Below, piece after piece: positions 1-5,536 of a DNA stretch of 5,536 nt (positions are counted from its first letter, which is position 1; each line of letters starts with the position of its first letter). Source of the stretch: Syntrophobacteria bacterium (lineage in GTDB: Bacteria; Desulfobacterota; Syntrophobacteria; JARFUL01); assembly GCA_029289015.1 (NCBI GenBank), contig JARFUL010000142.1, positions 1 to 5,536 on the forward strand, read 5' to 3'. Under the pieces are notes generated by a model that saw only the letters and a list, made by a program, of their open reading frames with translations, was not told the origin of the DNA and ran no database searches. Made by a program: the position numbers and the translations under genes.

Positions 1-734
1 GCGAGGGGATAGTCAAGATCATGTCCGTGGCCAGGGAGCCCGGGTCCAGGGCCAAGGTCGCGGTCACCTCCTCCGACCCGGACATAGACCCGGTGGGCGC
101 GTGCGTGGGCATGCGGGGCTCGAGGGTCCAGGCCGTGTCCCAGGAGCTCAGGGGCGAGAAGATAGACATCATCAAGTATGACCCCGATCCAGTGAAGTTC
201 GTGTGCAACGGCCTTCAGCCCGCGATCGTCTCCAAGGTGGTGCTGGACCAGATAAAAAGGGTCATGCTGATCATAGTGAAGGACGACCAGCTCTCCCAGG
301 CCATAGGCCGCAAGGGCCAGAACGTCCGGCTGGCCTCCCAGCTCACCGGGTGGGACCTGGACGTGGTGTCCGAGTCCCGCTACTCCAAGGCCTCGGCAGA
401 CGGCTACAAGGAGCTTCTGACCCTCAAGGGGGTGGGCGCCGCGACCGCGGACGCGCTCTTTGACGCGGGCTGGCAGTCCGTGGATGAACTGGCCGAAGCA
501 CCCCCGGAGGAGCTGGCCACCATCCCCGGCGTGGGGCTCACCAAGGCCACAGACATTATCAATTCCGCGAAGGAGCGTCTGGAAACCCTCGCGACCGAGA
601 AGTCCGCTCAGCCGGAAGGGGACGAGGCTGAAGAGGCTCCCGCGGAGGAGGCCCCTGGGGAGGAAGCCCCCGCGGAGGAGGCCGAGGTCGAGGCAGAGGA
701 ATCCGCTGAAGAGCAGCAGGTGGAGGAGGACTAA
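1..734 (+). CDS. nusA: Transcription termination/antitermination factor NusA, C-terminal part (5' end outside window)
   Basis: NusA binds RNA polymerase and nascent RNA and modulates pausing, termination and antitermination in the cytoplasm. The reading frame is open from base 3, so the gene begins upstream; the ATG at 21 is internal. By comparison with E. coli NusA, the N-terminal domain, the S1 domain and the start of KH1 are missing. Visible parts in order are the KH1 segment VAREPGSRAKVAV and DPVGACVGMRGSRVQAV (GxxG at 108-119), KH2 with IGRKGQNVRLASQLTGW (GRKG at 306-317), one helix-hairpin-helix unit with LKGVG and IPGVG hairpins (about 417-582), and a Glu/Ala/Pro-rich acidic tail (about 600-731). 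E. coli has two C-terminal helix-hairpin-helix repeats, whereas this protein shows one. The TAA stop shares its last base with the ylxR ATG (TAATG), which suggests translational coupling. The family call is essentially certain. Confidence 0.97.
   Translation, partial: EGIVKIMSVAREPGSRAKVAVTSSDPDIDPVGACVGMRGSRVQAVSQELRGEKIDIIKYDPDPVKFVCNGLQPAIVSKVVLDQIKRVMLIIVKDDQLSQAIGRKGQNVRLASQLTGWDLDVVSESRYSKASADGYKELLTLKGVGAATADALFDAGWQSVDELAEAPPEELATIPGVGLTKATDIINSAKERLETLATEKSAQPEGDEAEEAPAEEAPGEEAPAEEAEVEAEESAEEQQVEED
624..683 (+). repeat. 15-bp tandem repeat, four units, in the nusA acidic tail
   Basis: Four consecutive 15-bp units lie in frame at 624-638, 639-653, 654-668 and 669-683. They encode EAEEA, PAEEA, PGEEA and PAEEA. 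Units two and four are identical (cccgcggaggaggcc); the others differ mainly at third positions and at the variable first two codons. The array is a low-complexity acidic extension after the helix-hairpin-helix unit and is probably disordered. Copy number could vary between strains by slippage. Confidence 0.85.
722..730 (+). promoter_or_regulatory. Ribosome binding site for ylxR
   Basis: GGAGGAGGA lies inside the last codons of nusA. Its first GGAGG ends 7 nt before the ATG at 734, a normal spacing. The same bases encode the acidic end of NusA, so coding and initiation signals coincide here. Confidence 0.7.
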
Positions 735-1039
735 TGGCCCGGGGTTGGGCGCCGGAAAGAACCTGCATCGCGTGCCGCAAAAAGCGGCCCAAAGAAGAGC
801 TCATAAGGCTCGTGCTCGCGGGCGCCAACGAGGTTACCCCCGACTTTGAACAAATCCTCGGGGGAAGGGGCGCATACCTCTGCAAAAACTTGGAATGTCT
901 GGAGATTTTCTCCAGGCCAAGGGGTTTTATGAGACCCTTCAGGCTTAAGAGCCCTCCCAGGATCGGACCTGGGATTCGGGAAGATATCTTGGGATTTTCT
1001 GGCAACAGTTTGAGTGAAACCGTCGAGAGGGATGGTTGA
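734..1039 (+). CDS. ylxR: YlxR-family protein (RNase P modulator RnpM family)
   Basis: This 101-residue protein has the YlxR signature: RTCIACRKKRPKEELIRLV near residues 9-27 and GGRGAYLC at 43-50. The family is small, basic and cytoplasmic. In Bacillus the homologue RnpM binds and modulates RNase P, and other members are reported as nucleoid- or RNA-associated regulators; the role here is inferred from the family. Four cysteines (C11, C14, C50, C55) form a CxxC plus CxxxxC pattern that could bind a metal. Residues from about 60 onward (RPRGFMRPFR and after) are outside the core motif and less certain in function. The start overlaps the nusA stop and the stop overlaps the infB ATG. The 3' third is AT-richer than its neighbours (961-1020 is 47% G+C). 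Confidence 0.93.
   Translation: MARGWAPERTCIACRKKRPKEELIRLVLAGANEVTPDFEQILGGRGAYLCKNLECLEIFSRPRGFMRPFRLKSPPRIGPGIREDILGFSGNSLSETVERDG
1025..1032 (+). promoter_or_regulatory. Ribosome binding site deciding the infB start
   Basis: GAGAGGGA lies at the end of ylxR. Its AGAGG ends 8 nt before the ATG at 1039 and only 5 nt before the in-frame TTG at 1036. The spacing and the TGATG junction with the ylxR stop favour the ATG at 1039. Confidence 0.65.
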
Positions 1040-3429
1040 TGGGGAAGATAAGAATATACGACCTGGCCAGAGAACTTGGCATTAAGAGCAAGGAGCTGGT
1101 GGAAAAGGCCAACGAGCTCAACATGAAGTTAAAGAGCCACTCCTCCTCCGTTGAAGAGGAGGAGGCCGCGCTTCTTAAGGGTGCGGTCCTCGGTACGGCC
1201 AAGCAGGAGATAGTGGAGAAGAAGATACGGCCTGGGGTCATCCGCAGGCGCCGGGTGGTGGTGGTAACCGAGCCGCCCGAGCCGGAACCCGTGCCCGTAC
1301 CGAAGCCGGTGGAAGAGGTTGTTCCTCCCGAAAAGGAGGAGCCCCCCGTGGAGCCGGAGGTGGTGCCTGACGCGGCTGCGCCAGAGCCGCCCGGGGAGGA
1401 GCCTGTCGAGCCCCCCGAGCCTGCGGAACCGGAGAAGGAGCCGCCGGCCAAGCCCGCTGTTGTAGTGGAGAAGAAAAAGAAGAAGGCCGCAAAGGAGCCC
1501 AGGCCCGAGAAGCCTCCCAAGCGGAAAAAGATCATCGAAAGGGCGGACATCTACGGCAAGGAAGCACGTCCGCACTACGTTCCCAGCAGGCCCAAGAGAG
1601 CGCCCAAGGTTGCCAGGAAAAAGGCCGCGGTCCAGCCCGCGCCGTCTGCTCCCCCCAAGGCCATAAAACGGAGGATCAAGTTGGACGAAGCCATAACGGT
1701 AATGGCCCTTTCCAAGAGGATGGGGGTCAAGGCATCAGAGGTCATAAAGAAGCTCATGGACATGGGGGTTATGGCCACCATCAACCAGGCCCTGGACTAC
1801 GACTCCGCGACCCTGGTGGCCGCGGACTTCGGGTTCGCCGTTGAGAAGGTCAGCTTCGATGACCAGGAGATACTGAAGGAGGAAGTGGACCGCGCGGAGG
1901 ACCTCGTTCCCAGGTCCCCTGTGGTTACGGTCATGGGCCACGTGGACCACGGAAAGACCTCGCTGCTGGACGAGATCCGCAAGACCTCGGTGGCCGAGGG
2001 AGAGGCCGGGGGCATAACCCAGCACATCGGCGCGTACCACGCGAAGACCGACAAGGGCGAAATCTCCTTCATCGATACCCCGGGCCACGAGGCGTTTACC
2101 GCAATGAGGGCCAGGGGCGCGCAGGTGACCGACCTGGTGGTGCTGGTGGTGGCCGCGGACGACGGGGTCATGGAGCAGACCAGGGAGGCCATAAACCACG
2201 CGCGCGCGGCAAAGGTCCCGATTCTCGTGGCCATAAACAAGATAGACAAGCCCAACGTGAACATACCCAAGGTGATCGCCCAGCTTTCCGAGCATAACCT
2301 CACCCCCGAGGAGTGGGGCGGCGACACCACGGTTGTGGAGGTGTCGGCCAAGGAGGGGACCGGGATCGACGACCTTTTGGACCTCGTCGTGCTCCAGGGA
2401 GAGCTCATGGAGCTCAAGGCCAACCCCAACAAGAAGGCCCGGGGATACATCGTGGAGGCCAGGTTGGACAAGGGCCGGGGCCCCGTGGCCACCGTGCTCA
2501 TCAATGAGGGGACCCTGAAGAAGGGCGACGCCTTTGTCTGCGGGCTCCAGCATGGAAGGGTCCGGGCCATGTTCGACGACAAGAAGCTGCCCCTCATCGC
2601 GGGCGGGCCCAGCATGCCGGTGGAGGTGCAGGGCATCTCCGGGGTGCCGGAGGCCGGGGACCAGTTCGTGGTGGTGGACCAGGAGAAGACCGCGAAGCAG
2701 GTGGCCCAGTTCCGCCAGGCCCGGAGGAGGGAGAAGGAGGTCGCGCAAACGCGCAAGTCCGCGGCCCAGATCCTCGACGAGATGGGCGACGAGGAGACCA
2801 AGGAGCTCTCCATCGTGATAAAGGGCGATGTTCAGGGCACGGTGGAGGCGGTCTCCGATTCCCTCAGGAAGCTCGCGACCAGGGAGGTCAAGGTCAACAT
2901 CCTCCACTCCGGCACCGGCGGCATCACCGAGTCGGACGTGTACCTCTCTTCCGCGTCCGACGCGGTGATCATCGGCTTCAACGTGCGGGGAGACGCCAAG
3001 TCCCAGGGGTTGGCCCAGCAGGAGGGGGTCAAGATACTCTACCACAACGTGATCTACGAGGCGGTGGAGGAGGTCAAGTCCATCCTCCTGGGCCTCCACG
3101 CGCCCAAATACGAAGAGCACATCCTGGGCAGGGCCGACTTAAGGAAGGTGTTCAGGCTCTCCACCGCGGGCATTGTGGCCGGGTGCTACGTCATGGAGGG
3201 CAACGTGGAGCGGGGCGCCAAAGTCCGGGTCATCAGGGACGGCGTGGTTGTCTACGACAGCCGGGTGGCCAGCCTCAGGCACTTCCAGGACGACGTGAAG
3301 ACCGTGAGGGCGGGCATGGAGTGCGGCATGACCATCGAGAACTACCAGGACGTGAAAGAGGGTGACGTGCTTGAGGTATACGAGCTCGAGGAGCTCGAGC
3401 CCACCCTCGTCCCCGAGACGGAGCACTAG
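1039..3429 (+). CDS. infB: Translation initiation factor IF-2
   Basis: IF2 is the GTPase that delivers fMet-tRNA to the 30S subunit and promotes 50S joining. With ATG 1039 the protein has 796 residues; an in-frame TTG at 1036 would add one. A first IF2_N module ([21 protein letters not shown]) occupies residues 4-49. A Pro/Glu/Val-rich linker begins at 78 and turns Lys-rich from 144 (KKKKK). A second IF2_N module lies at about 210-272. The G domain is complete: GHVDHGKT 300-307, GGITQHIG 324-331, DTPGH 346-350 with the catalytic-type His, NKID 400-403 and SAK 436-438. Domain II follows (about 465-550), then domain III from [16 protein letters not shown] (590) to about 688. The C-terminal tRNA-binding domain carries [19 protein letters not shown] from 759. 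No motif is missing. The total is shorter than E. coli IF2 (890) because of the linker. It is coupled to ylxR through TGATG. Confidence 0.98.
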   Translation: MGKIRIYDLARELGIKSKELVEKANELNMKLKSHSSSVEEEEAALLKGAVLGTAKQEIVEKKIRPGVIRRRRVVVVTEPPEPEPVPVPKPVEEVVPPEKEEPPVEPEVVPDAAAPEPPGEEPVEPPEPAEPEKEPPAKPAVVVEKKKKKAAKEPRPEKPPKRKKIIERADIYGKEARPHYVPSRPKRAPKVARKKAAVQPAPSAPPKAIKRRIKLDEAITVMALSKRMGVKASEVIKKLMDMGVMATINQALDYDSATLVAADFGFAVEKVSFDDQEILKEEVDRAEDLVPRSPVVTVMGHVDHGKTSLLDEIRKTSVAEGEAGGITQHIGAYHAKTDKGEISFIDTPGHEAFTAMRARGAQVTDLVVLVVAADDGVMEQTREAINHARAAKVPILVAINKIDKPNVNIPKVIAQLSEHNLTPEEWGGDTTVVEVSAKEGTGIDDLLDLVVLQGELMELKANPNKKARGYIVEARLDKGRGPVATVLINEGTLKKGDAFVCGLQHGRVRAMFDDKKLPLIAGGPSMPVEVQGISGVPEAGDQFVVVDQEKTAKQVAQFRQARRREKEVAQTRKSAAQILDEMGDEETKELSIVIKGDVQGTVEAVSDSLRKLATREVKVNILHSGTGGITESDVYLSSASDAVIIGFNVRGDAKSQGLAQQEGVKILYHNVIYEAVEEVKSILLGLHAPKYEEHILGRADLRKVFRLSTAGIVAGCYVMEGNVERGAKVRVIRDGVVVYDSRVASLRHFQDDVKTVRAGMECGMTIENYQDVKEGDVLEVYELEELEPTLVPETEH
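1670..1683 (+). promoter_or_regulatory. Possible internal ribosome binding site and TTG start within infB
   Basis: GGAGGAT at 1670-1676 stands 6 nt (counted from GGAGG) before an in-frame TTG at 1681, codon 215. Initiation there would give a 582-residue IF2 that lacks the first IF2_N module and the linker but keeps the second IF2_N and all core domains. E. coli infB is known to make shorter IF2 forms from internal starts. Because AGG and GAG codons are abundant here, SD-like strings also arise by chance, so this is tentative. Confidence 0.25.
3382..3400 (+). repeat. Perfect 9-bp tandem repeat with hairpin potential near the infB 3' end
   Basis: gagctcgag occurs twice in tandem (3382-3390 and 3391-3399) and encodes ELEELE. 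The same bases contain a 7-bp inverted repeat, GCTCGAG-gag-CTCGAGC, at 3384-3400. No T-run follows, so it is not an intrinsic terminator. It lies about 40 nt upstream of the DUF503 start. Coding constraint and codon bias may explain it entirely. Confidence 0.5.
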
Positions 3430-3436
3430 AGGTGAT
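3428..3436 (+). promoter_or_regulatory. Ribosome binding site for the DUF503 gene
   Basis: AGAGGTGAT overlaps the infB stop codon and closely matches the anti-Shine-Dalgarno complement. It supports the ATG at 3442. The ATG at 3435 is in another frame, so it cannot be the start. Confidence 0.75.
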
Positions 3437-3441
3437 GTCCC

Positions 3442-3786
3442 ATGGTGGTTGGAGTACTCACCATAAGGCTCAGGATCGCGGAGGCCAGCTCCCTCAAGGA
3501 TAAGAGGAAGGTGGTAAAGGCCGTGCTGAGCCGCCTCAAGAACAGCTTCAACGTCTCCTGCGCGGAGGTGGACGACCTGGACGTGCACCAGAGCGCGGTG
3601 ATCGGGGTGGTCGCGGTGGGAAACGACCGGTCCTTCATTAACTCCAAGCTGGACAAGGCCCTGAACTTCGTTGAAGATCTCCACCTGGCCGAGATACTGG
3701 CCCATAAGCTGGAGATACTGAACATCCAGGCCCTGCCCCCCATCGGGGCTGCTCTGAGGAACAGCGGCCATGGCTCACTCTTTTAA
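3442..3786 (+). CDS. ylxP: DUF503 / YlxP-like small protein
   Basis: The 114-residue product matches the DUF503 family through VGVLTIRLRIAEASSLKDKRKVV (in parts: residues 3-12 and the SLKDKR motif), RLKNSFNVSCAEVDDLDVHQSAV and a final helix rich in Leu/Ala. Family members are usually about 95 residues, are cytoplasmic, and sit next to infB and rbfA in many genomes. That neighbourhood suggests a link to ribosome assembly or translation, but no biochemical role is established that I can assert. The core ends near residue 93; the last about 20 residues (from NIQALPPIG) look like a lineage-specific tail whose 3' end overlaps rbfA by 17 nt. The gene follows infB by 12 nt with a strong RBS. The symbol is given by homology and context. 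Confidence 0.9.
   Translation: MVVGVLTIRLRIAEASSLKDKRKVVKAVLSRLKNSFNVSCAEVDDLDVHQSAVIGVVAVGNDRSFINSKLDKALNFVEDLHLAEILAHKLEILNIQALPPIGAALRNSGHGSLF
3756..3760 (+). promoter_or_regulatory. Ribosome binding site for rbfA, inside the DUF503 gene
   Basis: GAGGA ends 9 nt before the ATG at 3770 and lies wholly within the upstream gene. It supports the overlapping start, which also begins the protein with the family-typical short N-terminus before the basic SRVEDQIHREV helix. Confidence 0.55.
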
Positions 3787-4126
3787 CCGGGCGAGCCGGG
3801 TGGAAGACCAGATCCACCGGGAGGTGTCCAATATAGTCCTCCACCGGGTCCACGACCCCAGGTTGAGGCAGGTGACCATCACCAGGGTGAGACTCAGCCG
3901 CGACCTGAAGAACGCGGTGGTCTTCTACTCCCTCCTAAAGGGCGACGAAAAGGGGCTGAAGGACGCGGCAAAGGGGCTGGAGTCGGCCAAGGGGTTCATC
4001 AAGAGGGAGCTCGGCGCGAGGATAAGGATAAAGTTTTTGCCCAGGATCAACTTTGAGTACGACCAAGAGTTCCAAACGCAGCGCGCAACAGGGAAAGAGA
4101 CCCACGGAATTGACCGAGAGGGATAA
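3770..4126 (+). CDS. rbfA: 30S ribosome-binding factor RbfA
   Basis: RbfA is a single KH-type-fold protein that binds immature 30S subunits and helps finish 16S rRNA maturation. The 118-residue product shows the family pattern: RVEDQIHREVSNIVLHRV (helix 1), DPRLRQVTITRVRLSRDLKNAVVFYS in two strands (about residues 30-57), the helix-kink A-x-G motif at 73-75 (AKG), KRELGARIRIKFLP and the last strand RINFEYD ending at D98. After D98, most RbfA proteins have a short helix of the form S-x3-G-x2-I-x2-LL. Here it is replaced by a hydrophilic stretch of 20 residues (QEFQTQRATGKETHGIDREG). The tail codons include the zone shared with the next gene. The gene overlaps DUF503 by 17 nt and the DHH gene by 17 nt. 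Arginine is AGG in 7 of 15 cases. The family call is secure; the tail is odd. Confidence 0.94.
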   Translation: MAHSFNRASRVEDQIHREVSNIVLHRVHDPRLRQVTITRVRLSRDLKNAVVFYSLLKGDEKGLKDAAKGLESAKGFIKRELGARIRIKFLPRINFEYDQEFQTQRATGKETHGIDREG

Positions 4127-5090
4127 AATACTCCACCGCCTGGCCGAGGTCTTCAAGGCCCGGGACGGTTTCCTCCTGGCAATCCACCAGAACCCGGACG
4201 GTGACGGGCTGGGCTCCATGCTGGGGCTGGCCCTCGTGCTTCTGGGCATGGGCAAGGAGGTCACCTGCTACTGCCAGGACCCAACTCCGGACTACCTGGA
4301 CTTCCTGCCTGGCAAGGAGATGGTGCGCACCGCGATAGCCCCCGAGGCAAGCTTCCAGGTGGTGGTTGCGCTGGACTGCGGCGACGCGGCCCGCCTGGGC
4401 GAAGCCGAGAGGCTGCTTGAGACCGCCCAGGTCGTGGTCAACATCGACCACCACGTCTCGGGCAAGCCCTTCGGCGACCTCAGCCTGGTGGACGTCAGCG
4501 TCTCCTCCACCGCGGAGCTTCTCATGGAGCTCTTCGAGAGGATGGGCGCGGAGCTCTCCTATGAGGCCGCGGTGAACCTGTATACCGGGATCATGACAGA
4601 CACCGGCTCCTTCAGGTTCGACAACGTAAGCAAGAATACCTTTAGGGCCGCGGCCCGGCTGGTGGACGCGGGGGTGAACCCCTGGGAGATATACACCGCG
4701 TGCTACCACAGCTACTCCCTGGGCAGGCTCAAGCTCCTCTCCCTGGTGCTGGCCACCTTCAGGCCCGCGCTCAAGGGAAGGGTGGGCTGCCTCAGGGCGG
4801 ACGACGAGATGTTCGAGGCCACCGGCACCACCAGGGCCGACCTGGAGGGGTTCGTGGACCTGCCCAGGCTGGTGAAGGGGCTCGAGGTCTCGCTGCTCAT
4901 AAGCCCCAAGGAGAACGGCGTTTTCGGGGTGAGCCTCAGGTCAAACGGCCGGGTGGACGTCGCGGCCATTGCGGAGCGCCACGGCGGAGGGGGACACAGG
5001 TCCGCGGCCGCGTTCAGGACCGAGGAGAGGCCGGAAAAGGTGGAGCGGGAGATAATCGGCGAGCTGGCCCGCGTGCTGGAGGATCTATAG
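4110..5090 (+). CDS. nrnA: DHH/DHHA1 family phosphoesterase, NrnA-like oligoribonuclease/pAp phosphatase
   Basis: Proteins of this type are Mn-dependent cytoplasmic enzymes that degrade RNAs of a few nucleotides and often also dephosphorylate pAp. Starting at TTG 4110 gives 326 residues, typical for the family. The DHH domain motifs are present: motif I IHQNPDGDGLGS (H26, D30, D32), motif II LDCGD (D89-D92), motif III IDHHVSG (DHH 113-115) and motif IV TDTGSFRF (D164). The DHHA1 substrate-binding domain carries HGGGGHRSAAAF, with GGGGH at 292-296. All expected metal ligands are present. There is no ATG near the beginning. TTG 4110 (MTERDKILHRLAEVF) fits the usual family N-terminus and gives a 17-nt overlap with rbfA. 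TTG 4053 would add 19 mostly basic residues and a 74-nt overlap, though AGGA at 4043-4046 is a fair RBS for it. Substrate is inferred from the family. Confidence 0.92.
   Translation: MTERDKILHRLAEVFKARDGFLLAIHQNPDGDGLGSMLGLALVLLGMGKEVTCYCQDPTPDYLDFLPGKEMVRTAIAPEASFQVVVALDCGDAARLGEAERLLETAQVVVNIDHHVSGKPFGDLSLVDVSVSSTAELLMELFERMGAELSYEAAVNLYTGIMTDTGSFRFDNVSKNTFRAAARLVDAGVNPWEIYTACYHSYSLGRLKLLSLVLATFRPALKGRVGCLRADDEMFEATGTTRADLEGFVDLPRLVKGLEVSLLISPKENGVFGVSLRSNGRVDVAAIAERHGGGGHRSAAAFRTEERPEKVEREIIGELARVLEDL
5078..5083 (+). promoter_or_regulatory. Ribosome binding site for truB
   Basis: GGAGGA lies in the last codons of the DHH gene, 7 nt before the ATG at 5091. The stop codon TAG (5088-5090) directly abuts that ATG, so the spacing supports this start and coupled translation. 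Confidence 0.75.
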
Positions 5091-5536
5091 ATGGAGACCA
5101 GCGCGGCAAGGCTGCCCCTTAAGTGGCGCGACTCGGTGAGCGGGGTCCTCGTGGTGGACAAGCCCGCGGGCATCACCTCTTTCAAGACCGTGGAGAAGGT
5201 CAAGAGGATCACCGGCGCGTCCAAGGTGGGCCACACGGGCACCCTGGACCCCCACGCGACGGGAGTTCTGGTGCTCTGCTTCAACAGGGCCACCAAGATA
5301 GCCGCGTTCCTGACCAACTCCGACAAGAGCTACCACCTGGTGGTAAGGCTCGGGAAGGATACGGACACCCAGGACGGGGAGGGAGCGGTGGTCTCCACCT
5401 ACTCGGGGGAGCCCTCCCCCGAGGAGGAGATAAGGGCCAAGGCCGCGGCCTTCAGGGGGGAGATACGCCAGAAGGTGCCGCTCTTCTCCGCGGCCAAGCA
5501 CAAGGGCAGGCCCCTTTACTACTGGACCCGCAAGGG
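5091..5536 (+). CDS. truB: tRNA pseudouridine(55) synthase TruB, N-terminal part (3' end outside window)
   Basis: TruB isomerises uridine 55 in the T-loop of most tRNAs to pseudouridine and also acts as a tRNA folding chaperone. The open frame runs off the end of the window after 148 complete codons. The motifs are clear: GVLVVDKPAGITSF (residues 18-31), KVGHTGTLDPHATGVLVLC with catalytic Asp53, RATKIAAFL, the K-x-Y segment with Tyr81 followed by RLGKDTDTQDGEG, and FRGEIRQKVPLFSAAKHKGRPLYY. The usual Pro-Pro before the FSA motif reads Pro-Leu here, a minor change. The first 14 residues before the domain are a short extension. The start follows the DHH stop with no gap and has a strong RBS. 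Arginine is AGG in 7 of 10 cases, as in the neighbours. Confidence 0.96.
   Translation, partial: METSAARLPLKWRDSVSGVLVVDKPAGITSFKTVEKVKRITGASKVGHTGTLDPHATGVLVLCFNRATKIAAFLTNSDKSYHLVVRLGKDTDTQDGEGAVVSTYSGEPSPEEEIRAKAAAFRGEIRQKVPLFSAAKHKGRPLYYWTRK

Noticed and set aside
21..23. ATG at 21 as the start of a short NusA-like protein
   Set aside because: The frame is open upstream to the window edge and the codons before it (EGIVKI) continue the KH1 match, so the gene is truncated by the window rather than starting here.
846..990. Possible promoter in the AT-richer 3' part of ylxR (TTGAAC at 846, TATCTT at 985)
   Set aside because: No -10-like hexamer stands 16-18 bp after TTGAAC (nearest is GCATAC with 20 bp), and TATCTT has no -35 partner at the right distance.
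1797..2813. Second minus-strand open frame (338 codons) within infB
   Set aside because: It is Ser/Thr/Pro-rich low-information sequence in the shadow of infB, with no motif, and it overlaps the other antisense frame.
1735..3120. Long open frame of 461 codons on the minus strand, antisense to infB
   Set aside because: The plus strand encodes a complete, motif-rich IF2. The reverse frame has a His/Leu/Val/Gly-biased composition with no recognisable domain, as expected from the complement of a GC-biased gene.
3430..3441. Regulatory element or terminator between infB and the DUF503 gene
   Set aside because: The gap is only 12 nt and is filled by the ribosome binding site; there is no room for a separate signal.
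1..5536. A novel defence, mobile or otherwise undescribed system
   Set aside because: Every stretch is accounted for by seven known conserved housekeeping genes in a familiar order; no repeats, inserted genes or unexplained open frames remain.

Overview
The window is one densely packed stretch of a conserved bacterial transcription, translation and RNA-processing operon. All seven genes lie on the + strand, in the order nusA (5' end missing), ylxR/rnpM, infB, a DUF503 (YlxP-like) gene, rbfA, a DHH/DHHA1 nanoRNase-type gene (nrnA-like), and truB (3' end missing). I found no RNA gene, mobile element, CRISPR array, terminator or convincing internal promoter, and the largest gap between genes is 12 nt.

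Organism: a GC-rich bacterium. A sampled piece of infB (2581-2640) is 70% G+C. Codon choice is distinctive, with AGG as the leading arginine codon and ATA as a common isoleucine codon despite the high GC. The order infB-DUF503-rbfA-DHH phosphoesterase-truB, with no ylxQ between ylxR and infB, is what I know from Desulfobacterota and related former Deltaproteobacteria. In Firmicutes ylxQ is usually present and the DHH gene is usually not inserted here. The assignment is an inference from gene order and protein character, not a proven identity.

Layout: 1-734 encodes the two KH domains, one helix-hairpin-helix unit and an acidic repetitive tail of NusA. 734-1039 is YlxR. 1039-3429 is IF2, with two IF2_N modules separated by a Pro/Glu-rich then Lys-rich linker. 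3442-3786 is the DUF503 protein. 3770-4126 is RbfA. 4110-5090 is the DHH-family oligoribonuclease. 5091-5536 is the N-terminal half of TruB. Junctions are TAATG, TGATG, a 12-nt gap, a 17-nt overlap, a 17-nt overlap and zero spacing, so expression is probably one transcript with translational coupling.

How the genes work together: NusA controls elongation and termination, YlxR modulates RNase P or gene expression, IF2 brings initiator tRNA to the ribosome, RbfA matures the 30S subunit, the DHH protein recycles very short RNAs, and TruB makes pseudouridine 55 in tRNA. The window holds no sign of an undescribed system. The points worth checking are small: an atypical RbfA C-terminus in the overlap with the next gene, a possible internal start giving a short IF2 isoform, an uncertain TTG start for the DHH gene, and a 15-bp tandem repeat in the NusA tail.
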